The position numbers and the translations under genes are program-made. A stretch of 64,000 nt of DNA from Lutibaculum sp963816555 (GTDB lineage Bacteria > Pseudomonadota > Alphaproteobacteria > Rhizobiales > Tepidamorphaceae), in the NCBI GenBank assembly GCA_963816555.1, contig CAWFLD010000012.1:48884-112883 (forward strand). Reading direction: 5' to 3'. Under the pieces are notes generated by a model, which worked only from the letters and a program-made list of their open reading frames with translations, did not search any database and was not told the DNA's origin. Shown one piece after another: positions 36,627 through 45,832 of this stretch; positions within the stretch are counted from its first letter, which is position 1; the number at the start of each line of letters is the position of its first letter.

Positions 36627-38423
36627 ATGACCGCGCTCGCCCCCGATATCGCGCCGTTCGTCTCGCTCGGCGTCGTCGTGCTGCTCTTCGCGGTGTTCGC
36701 CATGGAGCGCTATCCGCCGGAGGTCGTGGCGATCGGCGGCGTCGCCGTGCTGCTTCTCCTCGGCGTCGTCGACAGCGCCGACATGCTCCGGTCGCTGTCG
36801 AACAGCGGCCCGGCGACGATCGTGGCGATGTTCGTCCTGAGCGCCGCGCTGGTGCGCACCGGCGTCCTCGACCGGCTGACCGGCCAGCTCGCCCGCCTCG
36901 CCCTGCTCGGTCCGGGGGCGGTCCTCGTGGGCCTCACCGTCACGACGATGCTCGCCTCCGCCTTCATGAACAACACGCCGCTCGTCGTCATGATGATCCC
37001 GGTCGCGGTGTCGCTGGCGCGCAGCGCCGAGATCTCCGAATCCCAGCTCCTGATGCCCCTGTCCTTCGCCTCGATCCTCGGCGGCACGATGACGATGATC
37101 GGCACCTCGACGAACCTGCTCGTCGACGGCGTGGCGCGGGCGCAGGGCCTCGCTCCCTTCGGCCTGTTCGAGATCACGCTCGCGGGCGCCGCCGTCGCCG
37201 CGGCGGGGGCGCTCTACATGGTGCTCGTCGGCCGCCGCCTGCTGCCGGAGCGCGACACGGTGTCGGGCCTCATCGCCGGCCGCCGCCGGCCGCAGTTCCT
37301 CGTCGAGGTGCTGGTCGGCCACGGCTCGCCGCTGGTCGGCAAGAGCCCCGCCAGGGTGCCGCTCTTCCAGGGCAGCGACCGGCGCATCGTCGACGTGATC
37401 CGCGGCGACCTCTCGCTCCGCCGCGACATGGGGAGCGTCATCCTCGCGGCCGGCGACATCGTCGTGCTGAAGTCGCCGGTGGCCGACGTGCTGGCGCTGC
37501 GCGACGGCGGCTCGGTGGAGACGGTGCCGGTGAGCGAGGCCGAGACGGTCGAGCCGGTGGCGGCGCGCCAGACGGTCGTCGCCGAGGCGCTGCTCGGGCC
37601 CCGCGCCCGGCTCATCGGCCGCACGCTGCGCCAGGCGCGGCTCAGGCGGCGCTGGGGCATCTACCCGCTGGCGCTGCACCGGCAGGGCGAGAACATCGCC
37701 GAGCGGCTGGAGAACGTGCCGCTCGAGATCGGCGACACGCTGCTGATCGAGGGCGCGCCCGAGGACCTCGCGCGCTTCGCCGACGACATGGCGCTGGTCA
37801 GCCTGACGGAGAACCGCGAGAAGCCGCTGCGCACCTCGAAGGCGCCGCTCGCCGGCCTCGCCCTGCTGGCCGTGGTGGTCGCGTCGGGGCTCGGCCTCAT
37901 GCCGATCGTCGGGGCCGCCTGGATCGCCGTCGCCTTCGTGCTGGTCACCCGCTGCATCGACAGCGACGAGGCCTTCGATGCCGTCGACTGGCGGATCATC
38001 GTCATGATCCTCGCCATGCTGACGATCGGGCACTCGCTCGAGACGACCGGCGCCGTCGAGATGATCGTGGCGCGCGTCCGGCCCGTGGCGGAGACGCTGC
38101 CGCCGATCGCCGTGCTGGCCTTCGTCTACCTCCTGTCGTCGGTGCTGACGGAGTTCGTGACGAACAACGCCGTCGCCGTCGTCGTCACGCCGGTGGCGAT
38201 CGCGCTGGCCGCCGATCTCGGCGTCGACCCGCGCCCCTTCGTCGTCACCGTCATGTTCGCGGCGAGCGCGAGCTTCGCCACCCCCATCGGCTACCAGACG
38301 AACACCCTCGTCTACTCCGCCGGCGGCTACCGGTTCATCGACTTCGTCCGCGTCGGCACGCCGCTCAACCTGATCGCCGGCATCGTGACGGTCCTCGTCG
38401 TGCCGCTGATCTGGCCGTTCTGA
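36627..38423 (+). CDS. SLC13/DASS-type permease with TrkA-C domains
   Basis: A 598-residue membrane transporter. The N-terminal membrane block includes VVLLFAVFAMERYPPEVVAI, TMLASAFMNNTPLVVMMIPV and SFASILGGTMTMIGTSTNLL. Two RCK_C/TrkA-C regulatory domains occupy about residues 205-395 (RRIVDVIRGDLSLRRDMGSV; ARLIGRTLRQARLRRRWGIY). The second membrane block has YLLSSVLTEFVTNNAVAVVV and SFATPIGYQTNTLVYSAGGY. The paired NNTP/NNAV hairpins are SLC13 hallmarks. The substrate is probably an anion such as sulfate or a dicarboxylate, unresolved. The soluble domains suggest allosteric control. Confidence 0.85.
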   Translation: MTALAPDIAPFVSLGVVVLLFAVFAMERYPPEVVAIGGVAVLLLLGVVDSADMLRSLSNSGPATIVAMFVLSAALVRTGVLDRLTGQLARLALLGPGAVLVGLTVTTMLASAFMNNTPLVVMMIPVAVSLARSAEISESQLLMPLSFASILGGTMTMIGTSTNLLVDGVARAQGLAPFGLFEITLAGAAVAAAGALYMVLVGRRLLPERDTVSGLIAGRRRPQFLVEVLVGHGSPLVGKSPARVPLFQGSDRRIVDVIRGDLSLRRDMGSVILAAGDIVVLKSPVADVLALRDGGSVETVPVSEAETVEPVAARQTVVAEALLGPRARLIGRTLRQARLRRRWGIYPLALHRQGENIAERLENVPLEIGDTLLIEGAPEDLARFADDMALVSLTENREKPLRTSKAPLAGLALLAVVVASGLGLMPIVGAAWIAVAFVLVTRCIDSDEAFDAVDWRIIVMILAMLTIGHSLETTGAVEMIVARVRPVAETLPPIAVLAFVYLLSSVLTEFVTNNAVAVVVTPVAIALAADLGVDPRPFVVTVMFAASASFATPIGYQTNTLVYSAGGYRFIDFVRVGTPLNLIAGIVTVLVVPLIWPF

Positions 38424-38558
38424 GGGGGCGGAGCGCGGCGGTCGGCGCGGCCGTCATGACGCCGCCTTCTTGAATTGCATCTTCATGACCCTTTCTACGG
38501 ACCCGAAGCGGACCGACACCGTTCATGTTCCGAGACGCACCGGACCAGGAGCACGCCC

Positions 38559-39920
38559 GTGGCCCAAGACATCCAGACCGAACTGCGCCGTCCCCTCCCC
38601 ATGGCGCTCGCCGCCCTCGCCATCGTCGGGTGGGTGGTGGTCGTCATCCTGCTCGTCACGCAGTCCTCGCGGAACAACAACTACGAGTCGCTGGTCGCCG
38701 ACCTGCGCGACCGGGTGAGGAACCTCCAGACGGAGGTCAACCAGCAGAAGGCGGCGCAGGGCGACCTGGCGAGCCTGAACGACCGCATCTCGAAGGCCGA
38801 GGCGACGCTGCAGGACGTCAGCTCGCGGCGCGACAGCACCCAGGCGACGCTGCAGAGCCTGCAGGCCGAGGCGCAGGACGCCCAGCAGAAGCTCGACAGC
38901 CGCAAGCAGGAGGTCACAGACCTCGAAGGCCGCGCGCAGACGGCGCAGAAGACGCTGACCGACGCCAAGAACGAGCTCGGCCAGATCCAGGGGCAGCTCG
39001 CGACCGCGACGCAGAACCTGTCGGAGGTCGGCAACCGGGTCGAGACGGCACGGCAGCAGGAAGCGAAGGTGCGCGGCACGATCGCCGAACTGACCAAGGA
39101 GGCCTCCACGCTGTCGGACAAGGTGGCGGCGTCGGAGAAGCGCCTGCAGCAGACGCGGCAGGACGAGGCGACGACCGAGCAGGCGCTCGTCAAGGCGCGC
39201 CAGGAGGTCCAGCAGCTGAAGGCCCGCAGCGACGAGCTGCAGCAGGCGACGCAGAAGCTGAGCGACGAGCAGGAGCACCTCGTGGCCAGCATCAAGCAGA
39301 CCCGCAAGCAGCGTGACGACCTGCAGTCCCAGGTGACGACGCTCGCCGCGACGCTGTCGCAGCGCAGCGACCAGCTGGCGGCCCTGGAGAAGCGGCTGCA
39401 GAGCCTGCAGCAGCAGGAGCAGAACGTGGCGCCGCCCCCGGTCGAGGGGTCTCAGGGCAACCAGCAGCAGGGGCAGTCGCAGCCTTCGCAGCCGGCCGCC
39501 GCCTCGACGTCGCAGCCGCAGGGCGGCCAGCCCGCGGCTCAGGGCCAGGGCCAGAGTGAAGGTCAGGGTCAGGGCCAGGCGGCTCCGGCGCAGGGCCAGT
39601 CGCAGGAACCGTCGCAGGGCGCCGGCAATGGCGGGGCGTCGCTCGCGCCCGGCCGCTACGACGGCGGTCCCATCATGGCGAACTTCAACGGCGACGGCAC
39701 GTTCGAGATGCGGGAGCGGAAGACGGGCAGCAGCATCAAGGGCCGCTACCGCCTCGCGAACGGCCAGCTCGTGCTGTCGGATGCGTCGGGATCGACGGGC
39801 GCCGCGAGCTTCCCGATGACCTGCGGGTTCGAGAGCCACGGCCAGGGCTTCAGCCTGCACGCCACGGCGCAGTCCTGCGGCCTGCTCGACGGTCAGACCT
39901 TCGAGCCGGCGAAGCAGTAG
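38559..39920 (+). CDS. Membrane-anchored coiled-coil protein with Gln/Gly linker
   Basis: A 453-residue protein. After a short cytoplasmic tail comes one membrane helix (ALAALAIVGWVVVVILLVTQ), then about 240 residues of continuous heptad-like coiled coil (for example LRDRVRNLQTEVNQQKAAQG and ALEKRLQSLQQQEQNVA). A low-complexity linker of repeated Gln-Gly units follows (QGQGQSEGQGQGQAAPAQGQ), then a roughly 80-residue beta-rich C-terminal domain with GRYDGGPIMANFNGDGTFEM, ending FEPAKQ. Two cysteines in that domain may form a periplasmic disulfide. The GTG at 38559 has AGGAG seven bases upstream. Function unknown; the layout suggests an inner-membrane protein spanning the periplasm. Confidence 0.65.
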   Translation: MAQDIQTELRRPLPMALAALAIVGWVVVVILLVTQSSRNNNYESLVADLRDRVRNLQTEVNQQKAAQGDLASLNDRISKAEATLQDVSSRRDSTQATLQSLQAEAQDAQQKLDSRKQEVTDLEGRAQTAQKTLTDAKNELGQIQGQLATATQNLSEVGNRVETARQQEAKVRGTIAELTKEASTLSDKVAASEKRLQQTRQDEATTEQALVKARQEVQQLKARSDELQQATQKLSDEQEHLVASIKQTRKQRDDLQSQVTTLAATLSQRSDQLAALEKRLQSLQQQEQNVAPPPVEGSQGNQQQGQSQPSQPAAASTSQPQGGQPAAQGQGQSEGQGQGQAAPAQGQSQEPSQGAGNGGASLAPGRYDGGPIMANFNGDGTFEMRERKTGSSIKGRYRLANGQLVLSDASGSTGAASFPMTCGFESHGQGFSLHATAQSCGLLDGQTFEPAKQ

Positions 39921-39942
39921 CGGTAGAGATGCGGGCGGCGGC

Positions 39943-42084
39943 CTATTCCGCCGCCACGGCGGACGGGGCCGCGCCGTCGAGCGGGACCGCGCGGCCGCGC
40001 CGGGCGAAGCCGCGCAGCATCGCGGCGGCATGCGCGATGTCCTCCTCCGTCGGCACGGACACGGCGGCGCCGATGAGCGGCAGGACGGAGGCGAGCGGCT
40101 CCGGGCGGCCGAAATAGAAGCCCTGCGCCTCCTGACACCCGATGGCCTTGAGGAACTCGAGGTGCGCCCCGGTCTCGACGCCTTCGGCGAGGACCGGGAT
40201 GCCGAGGCTGCGCGCCAGCAGGATCGTCGCCTCGACGATCGCGGCGGAGGGGGCGTCGCTCTCGACGCCGCGGATCAGCGAGCGGTCGATCTTGATCTTG
40301 TCGAAGGGGAAGGTCTGCAGCATCGACAGCGAGGAATAGCCGGTGCCGTAGTCGTCCATCGCGATGCGCACGCCGAGCCCCTTGAGCTGGCGGACGAGGT
40401 GCAGCGTGTTGTGCTGGTCGTCGATGATCGACGATTCCGTGATCTCGAGCTCGAGCCGCTCCGCCGGAAGGCCCGTCTCCGCGAGGATGCCGGCGACGAG
40501 CTGCGGCAGGTTCGACTGCAGGAACTGCGCCGGCGCGACGTTGACGGCGATGCTGCAGGGCTCCCTCCAGCCCGCGGCGTCCGCGCAGGCCCGGCGCAGC
40601 ACCCATTCGCCGATCGGCATGATGAGGCCGGTTTCCTCCGCGATCGGGATGAACACGTCGGGCGGCACGAGGCCCCGCTCCGGGTGGTGCCAGCGCAGCA
40701 GCGCCTCGAAGCCCACGAGCGCGCGGCTGCCCACGGCGTGCTGCGGCTGGTAGTAGACCTCGAGCTGGTCGCGGGCGATCGCCTGGCGGAGCTCCATGGT
40801 GAGCAGGCTGCGCAGCCGTTTCGTCTCGTCCATGGTCTCGTCGTAGAAGCAGACGGACTCGAAGGTCGCCTCCTTCGCCCGGTACTTCGCCAGCTCCGCG
40901 CGTCCGAGCAGGTCCTGGGCGGTGGGCCCGTGCTTGGGGAACAGGCTGCCGCCGACGCTCGCGCCGACGAGAAATGTACCCTCCTCCCCCTCGATCGGCC
41001 GGCAGAGCTCCTGCACGACCCGCGAGGCGAAGGCCGTGGCCTGCGCCTCGGTGTAGAGGCCGCGCTTGACGACGGCGAACTCGTCGCCGCCGACCCGCGC
41101 GAGGAAGTCGTCGCCGCCGAGCAGTCCCGAGAGCCGCGAGGCGACGCTCTGGAGGACGAGGTCGCCGGCGCCGTGGCCGTGCACGTCGTTGATCGGCTTG
41201 AAGCGGTCGAGGTCGACCCACAGGACGGCGATGCGGCTCGTGTCGTCGATGGAATCGCCGAGCATGTCCTTCAGGCGCTCGCCGAGAAACGCACGGTTCG
41301 GCAGGCCCGTCAGGGGGTCGTGCAGCGCGAGTTGGCGGTAGCGCTCGACCGCCTCGCTGTGCGTTCGGCTGTCGATGAGATAGATCGAGACGGCGGCGCA
41401 CAGGACGAGCGACATGACCGCGATGACGCCGACCGCCAGCGCCCCGTCCGGCATCAGCTGCGGCGGCACGGCGACCACGGGGTCGGGCGTGATCGTGAGC
41501 GCGCCCATGCCGACGAAGTGGGTGGTGAGGATCGCGAGGATCAGCGCGAGCACGGCCCCATGCCGGCAGAACCAGGTGAGCGGGCGCGCCAAGCGGTTCG
41601 TGGCGAGGATGCCGAAGACGCCGCCGAGCGCGACGGAAGCGGCGACAAGGTTCGGGTCCCAGGTCTTGATCCCTGCGACGTCGTAGGCCGCCATGCCGCA
41701 ATAGTGCATCGCCGCGATGCCGATGCCGAGCACCGCCCCGCCGACCTCGACGAGCGGGCCCTGCCGCGTCGCCGCGGCGAGCGCCATGCCGATCGCCGAC
41801 GCGCCGATCGCGATGAAGAAGGATGCGAGCGTCAGCGGCGGGTCGTAGGCGTGCTCGAGCGGGATCCTGTAGCCGAGCATCGCCACGAAATGCGTCGTCC
41901 AGATCACGCTGCCGCAGGTCAGCGCCGCCAGGAACAGCCAGTTGGCCTTCTTGAAGCCCGACGTCCGCCGGACCCGGCCGAACAGCCGGATGGCGATCAC
42001 GCTTCCCAGCACGCAGATGGCGGCGGCCGCCAGGAGCAGCACGTAGCTGTGCTGGTTGGTGATGCAGGCAGCGATCTTGATCAT
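39943..42084 (-). CDS. MHYT-GGDEF-EAL c-di-GMP signalling enzyme
   Basis: A 713-residue protein. An N-terminal MHYT sensor with about seven helices has repeated His-containing motifs (TTHFVAMLGYRIP, AAMHYCGMAAYD, TTHFVGMGALTI). The GGDEF domain has an intact RVGGDEFAVV and LDRFKPINDVHGHGAGDLVL. The EAL domain has FEALLRWHHPERG, VNVAPAQFL, MDDYGTGYSSLSML and VLAEGVETGAHL. Both catalytic motifs look intact, so it may make or degrade c-di-GMP. MHYT domains are proposed to bind copper and sense O2, CO or NO. The ATG at 42084 was chosen just before the MHYT segment; no strong ribosome-binding site was seen. The downstream coiled-coil gene converges with it. Confidence 0.85.
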   Translation of the reverse strand: MIKIAACITNQHSYVLLLAAAAICVLGSVIAIRLFGRVRRTSGFKKANWLFLAALTCGSVIWTTHFVAMLGYRIPLEHAYDPPLTLASFFIAIGASAIGMALAAATRQGPLVEVGGAVLGIGIAAMHYCGMAAYDVAGIKTWDPNLVAASVALGGVFGILATNRLARPLTWFCRHGAVLALILAILTTHFVGMGALTITPDPVVAVPPQLMPDGALAVGVIAVMSLVLCAAVSIYLIDSRTHSEAVERYRQLALHDPLTGLPNRAFLGERLKDMLGDSIDDTSRIAVLWVDLDRFKPINDVHGHGAGDLVLQSVASRLSGLLGGDDFLARVGGDEFAVVKRGLYTEAQATAFASRVVQELCRPIEGEEGTFLVGASVGGSLFPKHGPTAQDLLGRAELAKYRAKEATFESVCFYDETMDETKRLRSLLTMELRQAIARDQLEVYYQPQHAVGSRALVGFEALLRWHHPERGLVPPDVFIPIAEETGLIMPIGEWVLRRACADAAGWREPCSIAVNVAPAQFLQSNLPQLVAGILAETGLPAERLELEITESSIIDDQHNTLHLVRQLKGLGVRIAMDDYGTGYSSLSMLQTFPFDKIKIDRSLIRGVESDAPSAAIVEATILLARSLGIPVLAEGVETGAHLEFLKAIGCQEAQGFYFGRPEPLASVLPLIGAAVSVPTEEDIAHAAAMLRGFARRGRAVPLDGAAPSAVAAE

Positions 42085-42224
42085 CGGGGCTCGCCGGGAG
42101 AAAGGAAGACGTACCTTCTCCTGCAAGTCTGAATGACAGCTGAGCGGTTCCCGCGAGGGCCGCCGAACCGCTTGGCACGGTTAAGGAAGTCCTTCATGGG
42201 CCGGCAGGCGCCGGCGCCGGACGG

Positions 42225-42590
42225 TCAGTGCCCGCGCCGCACGGCCTTGATGGCGGAGAGAAGCTGGGCGTGCGAGAACGGCTTGCCGACCCAGCCCGCC
42301 GGCCGCGCCCGCTCCGCGCGCCGGCGCGCCCTCTCGTCCTGGTGCGCGCTGACGAAGAGCGAGGCGATGTCGGCCCGCTGCCGGATCTCGATCGCCGCCT
42401 CGATGCCGTCGCGCGGGCCGGCGAGCCTGATGTCCATCAGGACGAGGTCGGGCTGGAGCCTGAGCGCGACCTCGACCGCCTCCTCCGCCGTCGGCACCAG
42501 GTCGAGCACCTCGTAGCCCGCCTGGCGCAGGACGGTCTCGATCTCCATGCCGATGAACCAGTCGTCCTCGACGACGAGAATCCGCCGCAC
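42225..42590 (-). CDS. Single-domain response regulator
   Basis: A 121-residue receiver domain without an output domain. Acidic pocket residues are in ILVVEDDWFIGMEIET (Asp8, Asp9), the phosphoacceptor is Asp53 in LVLMDIRLAGPRDG, with Ser81 in SLFVSAHQDE and Lys103 in WVGKPFSHAQL. The start is uncertain: GTG at 42590 gives the usual receiver length, GTG at 42611 adds seven residues. It is the third gene after the MetOD1 protein and histidine kinase on the same strand, 127 bases from the kinase stop, and is the probable phosphoryl acceptor of that kinase. Confidence 0.85.
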   Translation of the reverse strand: MRRILVVEDDWFIGMEIETVLRQAGYEVLDLVPTAEEAVEVALRLQPDLVLMDIRLAGPRDGIEAAIEIRQRADIASLFVSAHQDERARRRAERARPAGWVGKPFSHAQLLSAIKAVRRGH

Positions 42591-42717
42591 CGTGTCGCCC
42601 GCCGGTGCCACGGCGCGGGAGGGCCGCTGGCCCGGGCCTCGCCGTCGTCGTCGGCCGCAGCGCAGACGAGGGCGGGCGCCCACGCCGTGTCATGCAGCCG
42701 TTGCTCACGCGTCGCGG

Positions 42718-43764
42718 TCAATGCCGCTCCTCCCTGAGTTCGGGATCGGGAAACCTCACGGCTGCCCGGAATCCGTCCCCGCCGGTCGTTTCAAACACAC
42801 CACCGATCTGTCTGCAAAGCCCCCTCACGATCGCCAGGCCCGAAGAGCGGTGCTCCGGCCCGCTACCGGACATACCGCCCCCGCTGTCCCACACGCTCAG
42901 CGCGAGATCGGGCCCGTCGCGGTCGAGATCGACCGCCACCCGCCCCGCGCCGTATTTCAGCCCGTGCTTGAGCGCGTTCGACAGGAGCTCGTTGAGGATG
43001 AGCGAGAGCGGCACCGCCACGTCGTTGGGCAGCGCCGCTTCGACCGCGCTCACGCACACATCGATGTCGCGCGGCCACGTCTCGGCGATCGCGGCGCAGG
43101 TGCCGGGGACGAGCTCGCGGGCGGGAACGGTGTCGAGGCGCTCGACCTCGTACATGAGCTGCTGCGCCGCGCCGATCGCCCGCAGCCGCGACAGCGCCGT
43201 CTCGGCGAGGGCCCGCGCCTCGGGGGAGACGGTCCGCGCGGCGCCGGCCGAGAACATGCCGAGCAGCATCTGCGTGTAATTCTTCGTGCGGTGCTGCAGC
43301 TCGCGCAGCAGCGTGTCCTTCTGGGCGAGCGACTCCTCGAGCTCGGCCTGGATCCGGCGGCGCTGGCGGATCTCGCCGTTCAGCTCGCTGATCTTGCGGC
43401 CGAGTATGGAGAACTCCTCGACGCCGCGCGGCCGGCAGCGCAGCACGATGCGTGCGGCCCCGCCCTCTCCCGCCGGCGCGAAGAGCGCGCCCTCCAGATG
43501 CAGCTTGCGCGGCTCGCCGCCCGCCACGCGCACCGTCGCCGCCCCGATCATCGGCGACCGCGCGCCCGAGCACCGCGACAGGTAGCGCCGCAATCCCTCG
43601 TCCGGCTCGGCCAGCCGCTCGGCCAGCGTCGCCCCCGCGATGTCGTCGCCGAAGAGCGACCGCGCGGCGCGGTTGGCGAACTCGACCCGGCTGCTCGCCG
43701 CCACCAGCAGCAGCGGCTCCGGCAGGAAGTCCGCCAGTCGCGCGAAGTCGGAGCGCTCAGCCAT
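42718..43764 (-). CDS. PAS-containing HisKA_2-type sensor histidine kinase
   Basis: A 348-residue soluble kinase with no membrane segment. The N-terminal PAS-like region (LADFLPEPLLLVAASSRVEF, SLFGDDIAGATLAERLAEP) covers about residues 8-115. A coiled connector with the H-box LLRELQHRTKNYTQMLLGMF lies near residue 155. The ATPase domain has LSLILNELLSNALKHGLKYG, the short D-box VWDSGGGMSG and SSGLAIVRGLCRQIGG. The HRxKN H-box belongs to the HisKA_2/HWE group common in alphaproteobacteria. The gene overlaps the preceding MetOD1 gene by 8 bases, so the two are translationally coupled, and a single-domain response regulator follows. Confidence 0.88.
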   Translation of the reverse strand: MAERSDFARLADFLPEPLLLVAASSRVEFANRAARSLFGDDIAGATLAERLAEPDEGLRRYLSRCSGARSPMIGAATVRVAGGEPRKLHLEGALFAPAGEGGAARIVLRCRPRGVEEFSILGRKISELNGEIRQRRRIQAELEESLAQKDTLLRELQHRTKNYTQMLLGMFSAGAARTVSPEARALAETALSRLRAIGAAQQLMYEVERLDTVPARELVPGTCAAIAETWPRDIDVCVSAVEAALPNDVAVPLSLILNELLSNALKHGLKYGAGRVAVDLDRDGPDLALSVWDSGGGMSGSGPEHRSSGLAIVRGLCRQIGGVFETTGGDGFRAAVRFPDPELREERH

Positions 43765-44293
43765 CGGCGCGCTTGAAATATTCCCGCGCGTCGGGATCGC
43801 CGCCTCCGTCCGGCGTCAGGTAGACGACGACGCGGCAGCCGGGATCGCCCCGGGCGATCGCCTGCTCGATGGAGACGCGGGCATAGCCGAGATTCTCGGC
43901 CGCGATGTGCCCGAAGACGTTCGACGTCATCATGCAGAGCGCCGGGCGGTCGCGCACCATCTCGCCGAACGGGCACGCCCGGTTGCCGAGCACGATGCGG
44001 TCCTCGCGCTCCTCGACGACGTAGAAGTCGCCCTCGATGCGCCGCTTGAGGTCGACCAGCACGTCGGCGACCTGGTCGCGGCTCAGCCGGTCGACGGCCA
44101 GCGCGCGCCGGTACTGCCCGCCGATATATTCGCCCATCGCCGTGCCGACGACGCTGATATAGCCGGAGGCCTCCTCGATGCCGACCACGTCCTGCAGGGT
44201 GCCGCTGAGCTCCCGCAGCAGCATCCGCAGGAAGACGTCGCGCTCCAGAGGGATCTCGGCCCGATCGACCGCAGTTTCGTCGGAAACGTCCAT
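43757..44293 (-). CDS. Methanogen output domain 1 (MetOD1) protein
   Basis: A 178-residue protein. The N-terminal part is helical (FLRMLLRELSGTLQDVVGIE). The C-terminal half has the MetOD1 signature GNRACPFGEMVRDRPALCMM followed by TSNVFGHIAAENLGYARVSI. Conserved cysteines in ACPFG, ALCMM and GCRVVV could bind a metal or small ligand. MetOD1 is a predicted sensory or output domain of unknown ligand, first noted in methanogen signalling proteins. It is the first gene of a three-gene operon with a histidine kinase and response regulator, and may be the input protein for that kinase. Start at 44293. Confidence 0.75.
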   Translation of the reverse strand: MDVSDETAVDRAEIPLERDVFLRMLLRELSGTLQDVVGIEEASGYISVVGTAMGEYIGGQYRRALAVDRLSRDQVADVLVDLKRRIEGDFYVVEEREDRIVLGNRACPFGEMVRDRPALCMMTSNVFGHIAAENLGYARVSIEQAIARGDPGCRVVVYLTPDGGGDPDAREYFKRADG

Positions 44294-44529
44294 GCTGTCG
44301 CCTTTCGCATCGTCCGCAGCCCTTGGCCGGGCGCCCGGGCGGCAGGCGCCGCGAACGCTGGCCGGGCAGGTTCTTGTATCCGTTCTTCGGGCGATCGAGA
44401 ACACGGGGGATCGCTTTCGGGAAACATCCCCGCAACCATTCTCGCGCAGGGCGCCATACCGGACGAAACAAGCCCCCCGCACCAGCGTTCTCCCCACAAG
44501 CCCTTCAAGACATCGGAGAGGAGTGGGGA

Positions 44530-44628
44530 ATGGAAATTCTACGGGACATCGTCGCGTTTTTCGTCGTGGCGTGCATGGCCGCGATCTTTTTCGGCAGCGT
44601 CGCCTACGTCGCCCAGTTCGGAGCGTGA
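44530..44628 (+). CDS. 32-residue single-pass membrane peptide
   Basis: An ATG at 44530 with a GGAG/GGGG ribosome-binding region opens a 32-residue product. It starts MEILRDIVAFFVVACMAAIF and ends SVAYVAQFGA, one amphipathic N terminus plus a single membrane helix. It lies between the MetOD1 operon (divergent) and the repeat-protein gene. Too short for family assignment, but start signals and helix pattern make it credible. Confidence 0.45.
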   Translation: MEILRDIVAFFVVACMAAIFFGSVAYVAQFGA

Positions 44629-44793
44629 AGCCGGGCGCATCCGCTTGCCCCCCGAAGGGGCGCGCCGGAACCGGCGGCAGCGCCCCCGCTCCTCGGGAAA
44701 CTGCCGCCTCTTGAATCCGTCGGATTAGCCAAACCGCAAGGTATTTCCCGCATCATCGCCGCCGATGGATTGATTGCTGCGGGGGCAATACCG

Positions 44794-45774
44794 ATGACCG
44801 GCCGCGAAGACACTGCAGACGTCATGCGCGTTTCGCGTCTTGGCGCCGAGGAGGTCGCCGCCATGCGGCGGCGCCTCTACGGAAAGACCCGCATCACCGC
44901 CGAGGAGGCCGAGCAGCTCTTCCGCCTGAACGACGAACTGGCCGACACGGCCGGCCCGGAGTGGGCGGTCTTCTTCGTCGAGGCGCTGACCGACTACGTC
45001 GTCAACCAGGCCGAGCCGCAGGGCTACGTCTCCGAGCCGAATGCCGACTGGCTGATCGCGCGCATCTCGCATTCGGGCCGCGTCGAGGCCGCGACCGAGC
45101 TCGAGCTTCTCGTCGAGGTCCTGGAGCAGGCGCGGATGAGTCCGGTCCGGCTCGTCGCCTTCGCGCTCGAGCAGGTGAAGCTCGGCGTCGTCTACGGCGA
45201 GGGTGTCGTCGGGCAGGCGCACCGGCTGAGGCCCGGCGCGATCGACGCGGGCGAAGTCGAGCTCCTGCGCCGCATCCTCTACGCCTTCGGCGGCGACGGC
45301 CACATCGCCATCACCCGCCAGGAGGCGGAGATCCTCCTCGACATCAACGACCTGACGGCGGAGGCCGACAACGCGCCGTCCTGGTCCGACCTTTTCGTCA
45401 AGGCGATGGCGAACTTCCTCCTCGTCTCGTCGGGCTACCGCGCGCCGACGCGGCAGGAGGCGCTGCGCCGGGAACAGTGGCTCGACGAGCCCGCCGGCGG
45501 CGTGGCCGGCTTCCTGTCGCGCATGCTGTCCGACGGGATGGGCGGCCTGCTTTCAGCCTACGTGCCGGAAGGCGAGGACGACGCGAACGAGATGCCCGCC
45601 GATCCCATTGCCGACGCGGCCGCAGACGCGAACATCGCCTGGCTCGCCGCGCGCATCGGCAGCACCGGCCGGCTGCACGCCAACGAGATCGCGCTCATCG
45701 ATTTCCTGAAGACCGAGCACGGGCCGCTCCACCCGCGCTTCGCGCCCCTGCTCGACAGGGCCGTCGCGGCCTGA
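44794..45774 (+). CDS. Unknown protein built from an internal tandem duplication
   Basis: A 326-residue acidic helical protein. Two related blocks alternate. Block A: EVAAMRRRLYGKTRITAEEA and LNDELADTAGPEWAVFFVEA, repeated as EVELLRRILYAFGGDGHIAI and INDLTAEADNAPSWSDLFVK. Block B: NADWLIARISHSGRVEAATE, repeated near the C terminus as NIAWLAARIGSTGRLHANEI. The layout is A-B-A'-B'. The acidic loops resemble degenerate EF-hand or TerB-like helices, but no canonical calcium loop is present. No signal peptide or membrane segment. Chosen start is the ATG at 44794 with a GGGGG tract upstream; a TTG at 44770 would add eight residues. Function unknown. Confidence 0.7.
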   Translation: MTGREDTADVMRVSRLGAEEVAAMRRRLYGKTRITAEEAEQLFRLNDELADTAGPEWAVFFVEALTDYVVNQAEPQGYVSEPNADWLIARISHSGRVEAATELELLVEVLEQARMSPVRLVAFALEQVKLGVVYGEGVVGQAHRLRPGAIDAGEVELLRRILYAFGGDGHIAITRQEAEILLDINDLTAEADNAPSWSDLFVKAMANFLLVSSGYRAPTRQEALRREQWLDEPAGGVAGFLSRMLSDGMGGLLSAYVPEGEDDANEMPADPIADAAADANIAWLAARIGSTGRLHANEIALIDFLKTEHGPLHPRFAPLLDRAVAA

Positions 45775-45832
45775 GCATCGGCTGGCGCCTGCCCGGCCGC
45801 CTCGCGGCCGGCGGCCCAGGGGGCGGGAATGT

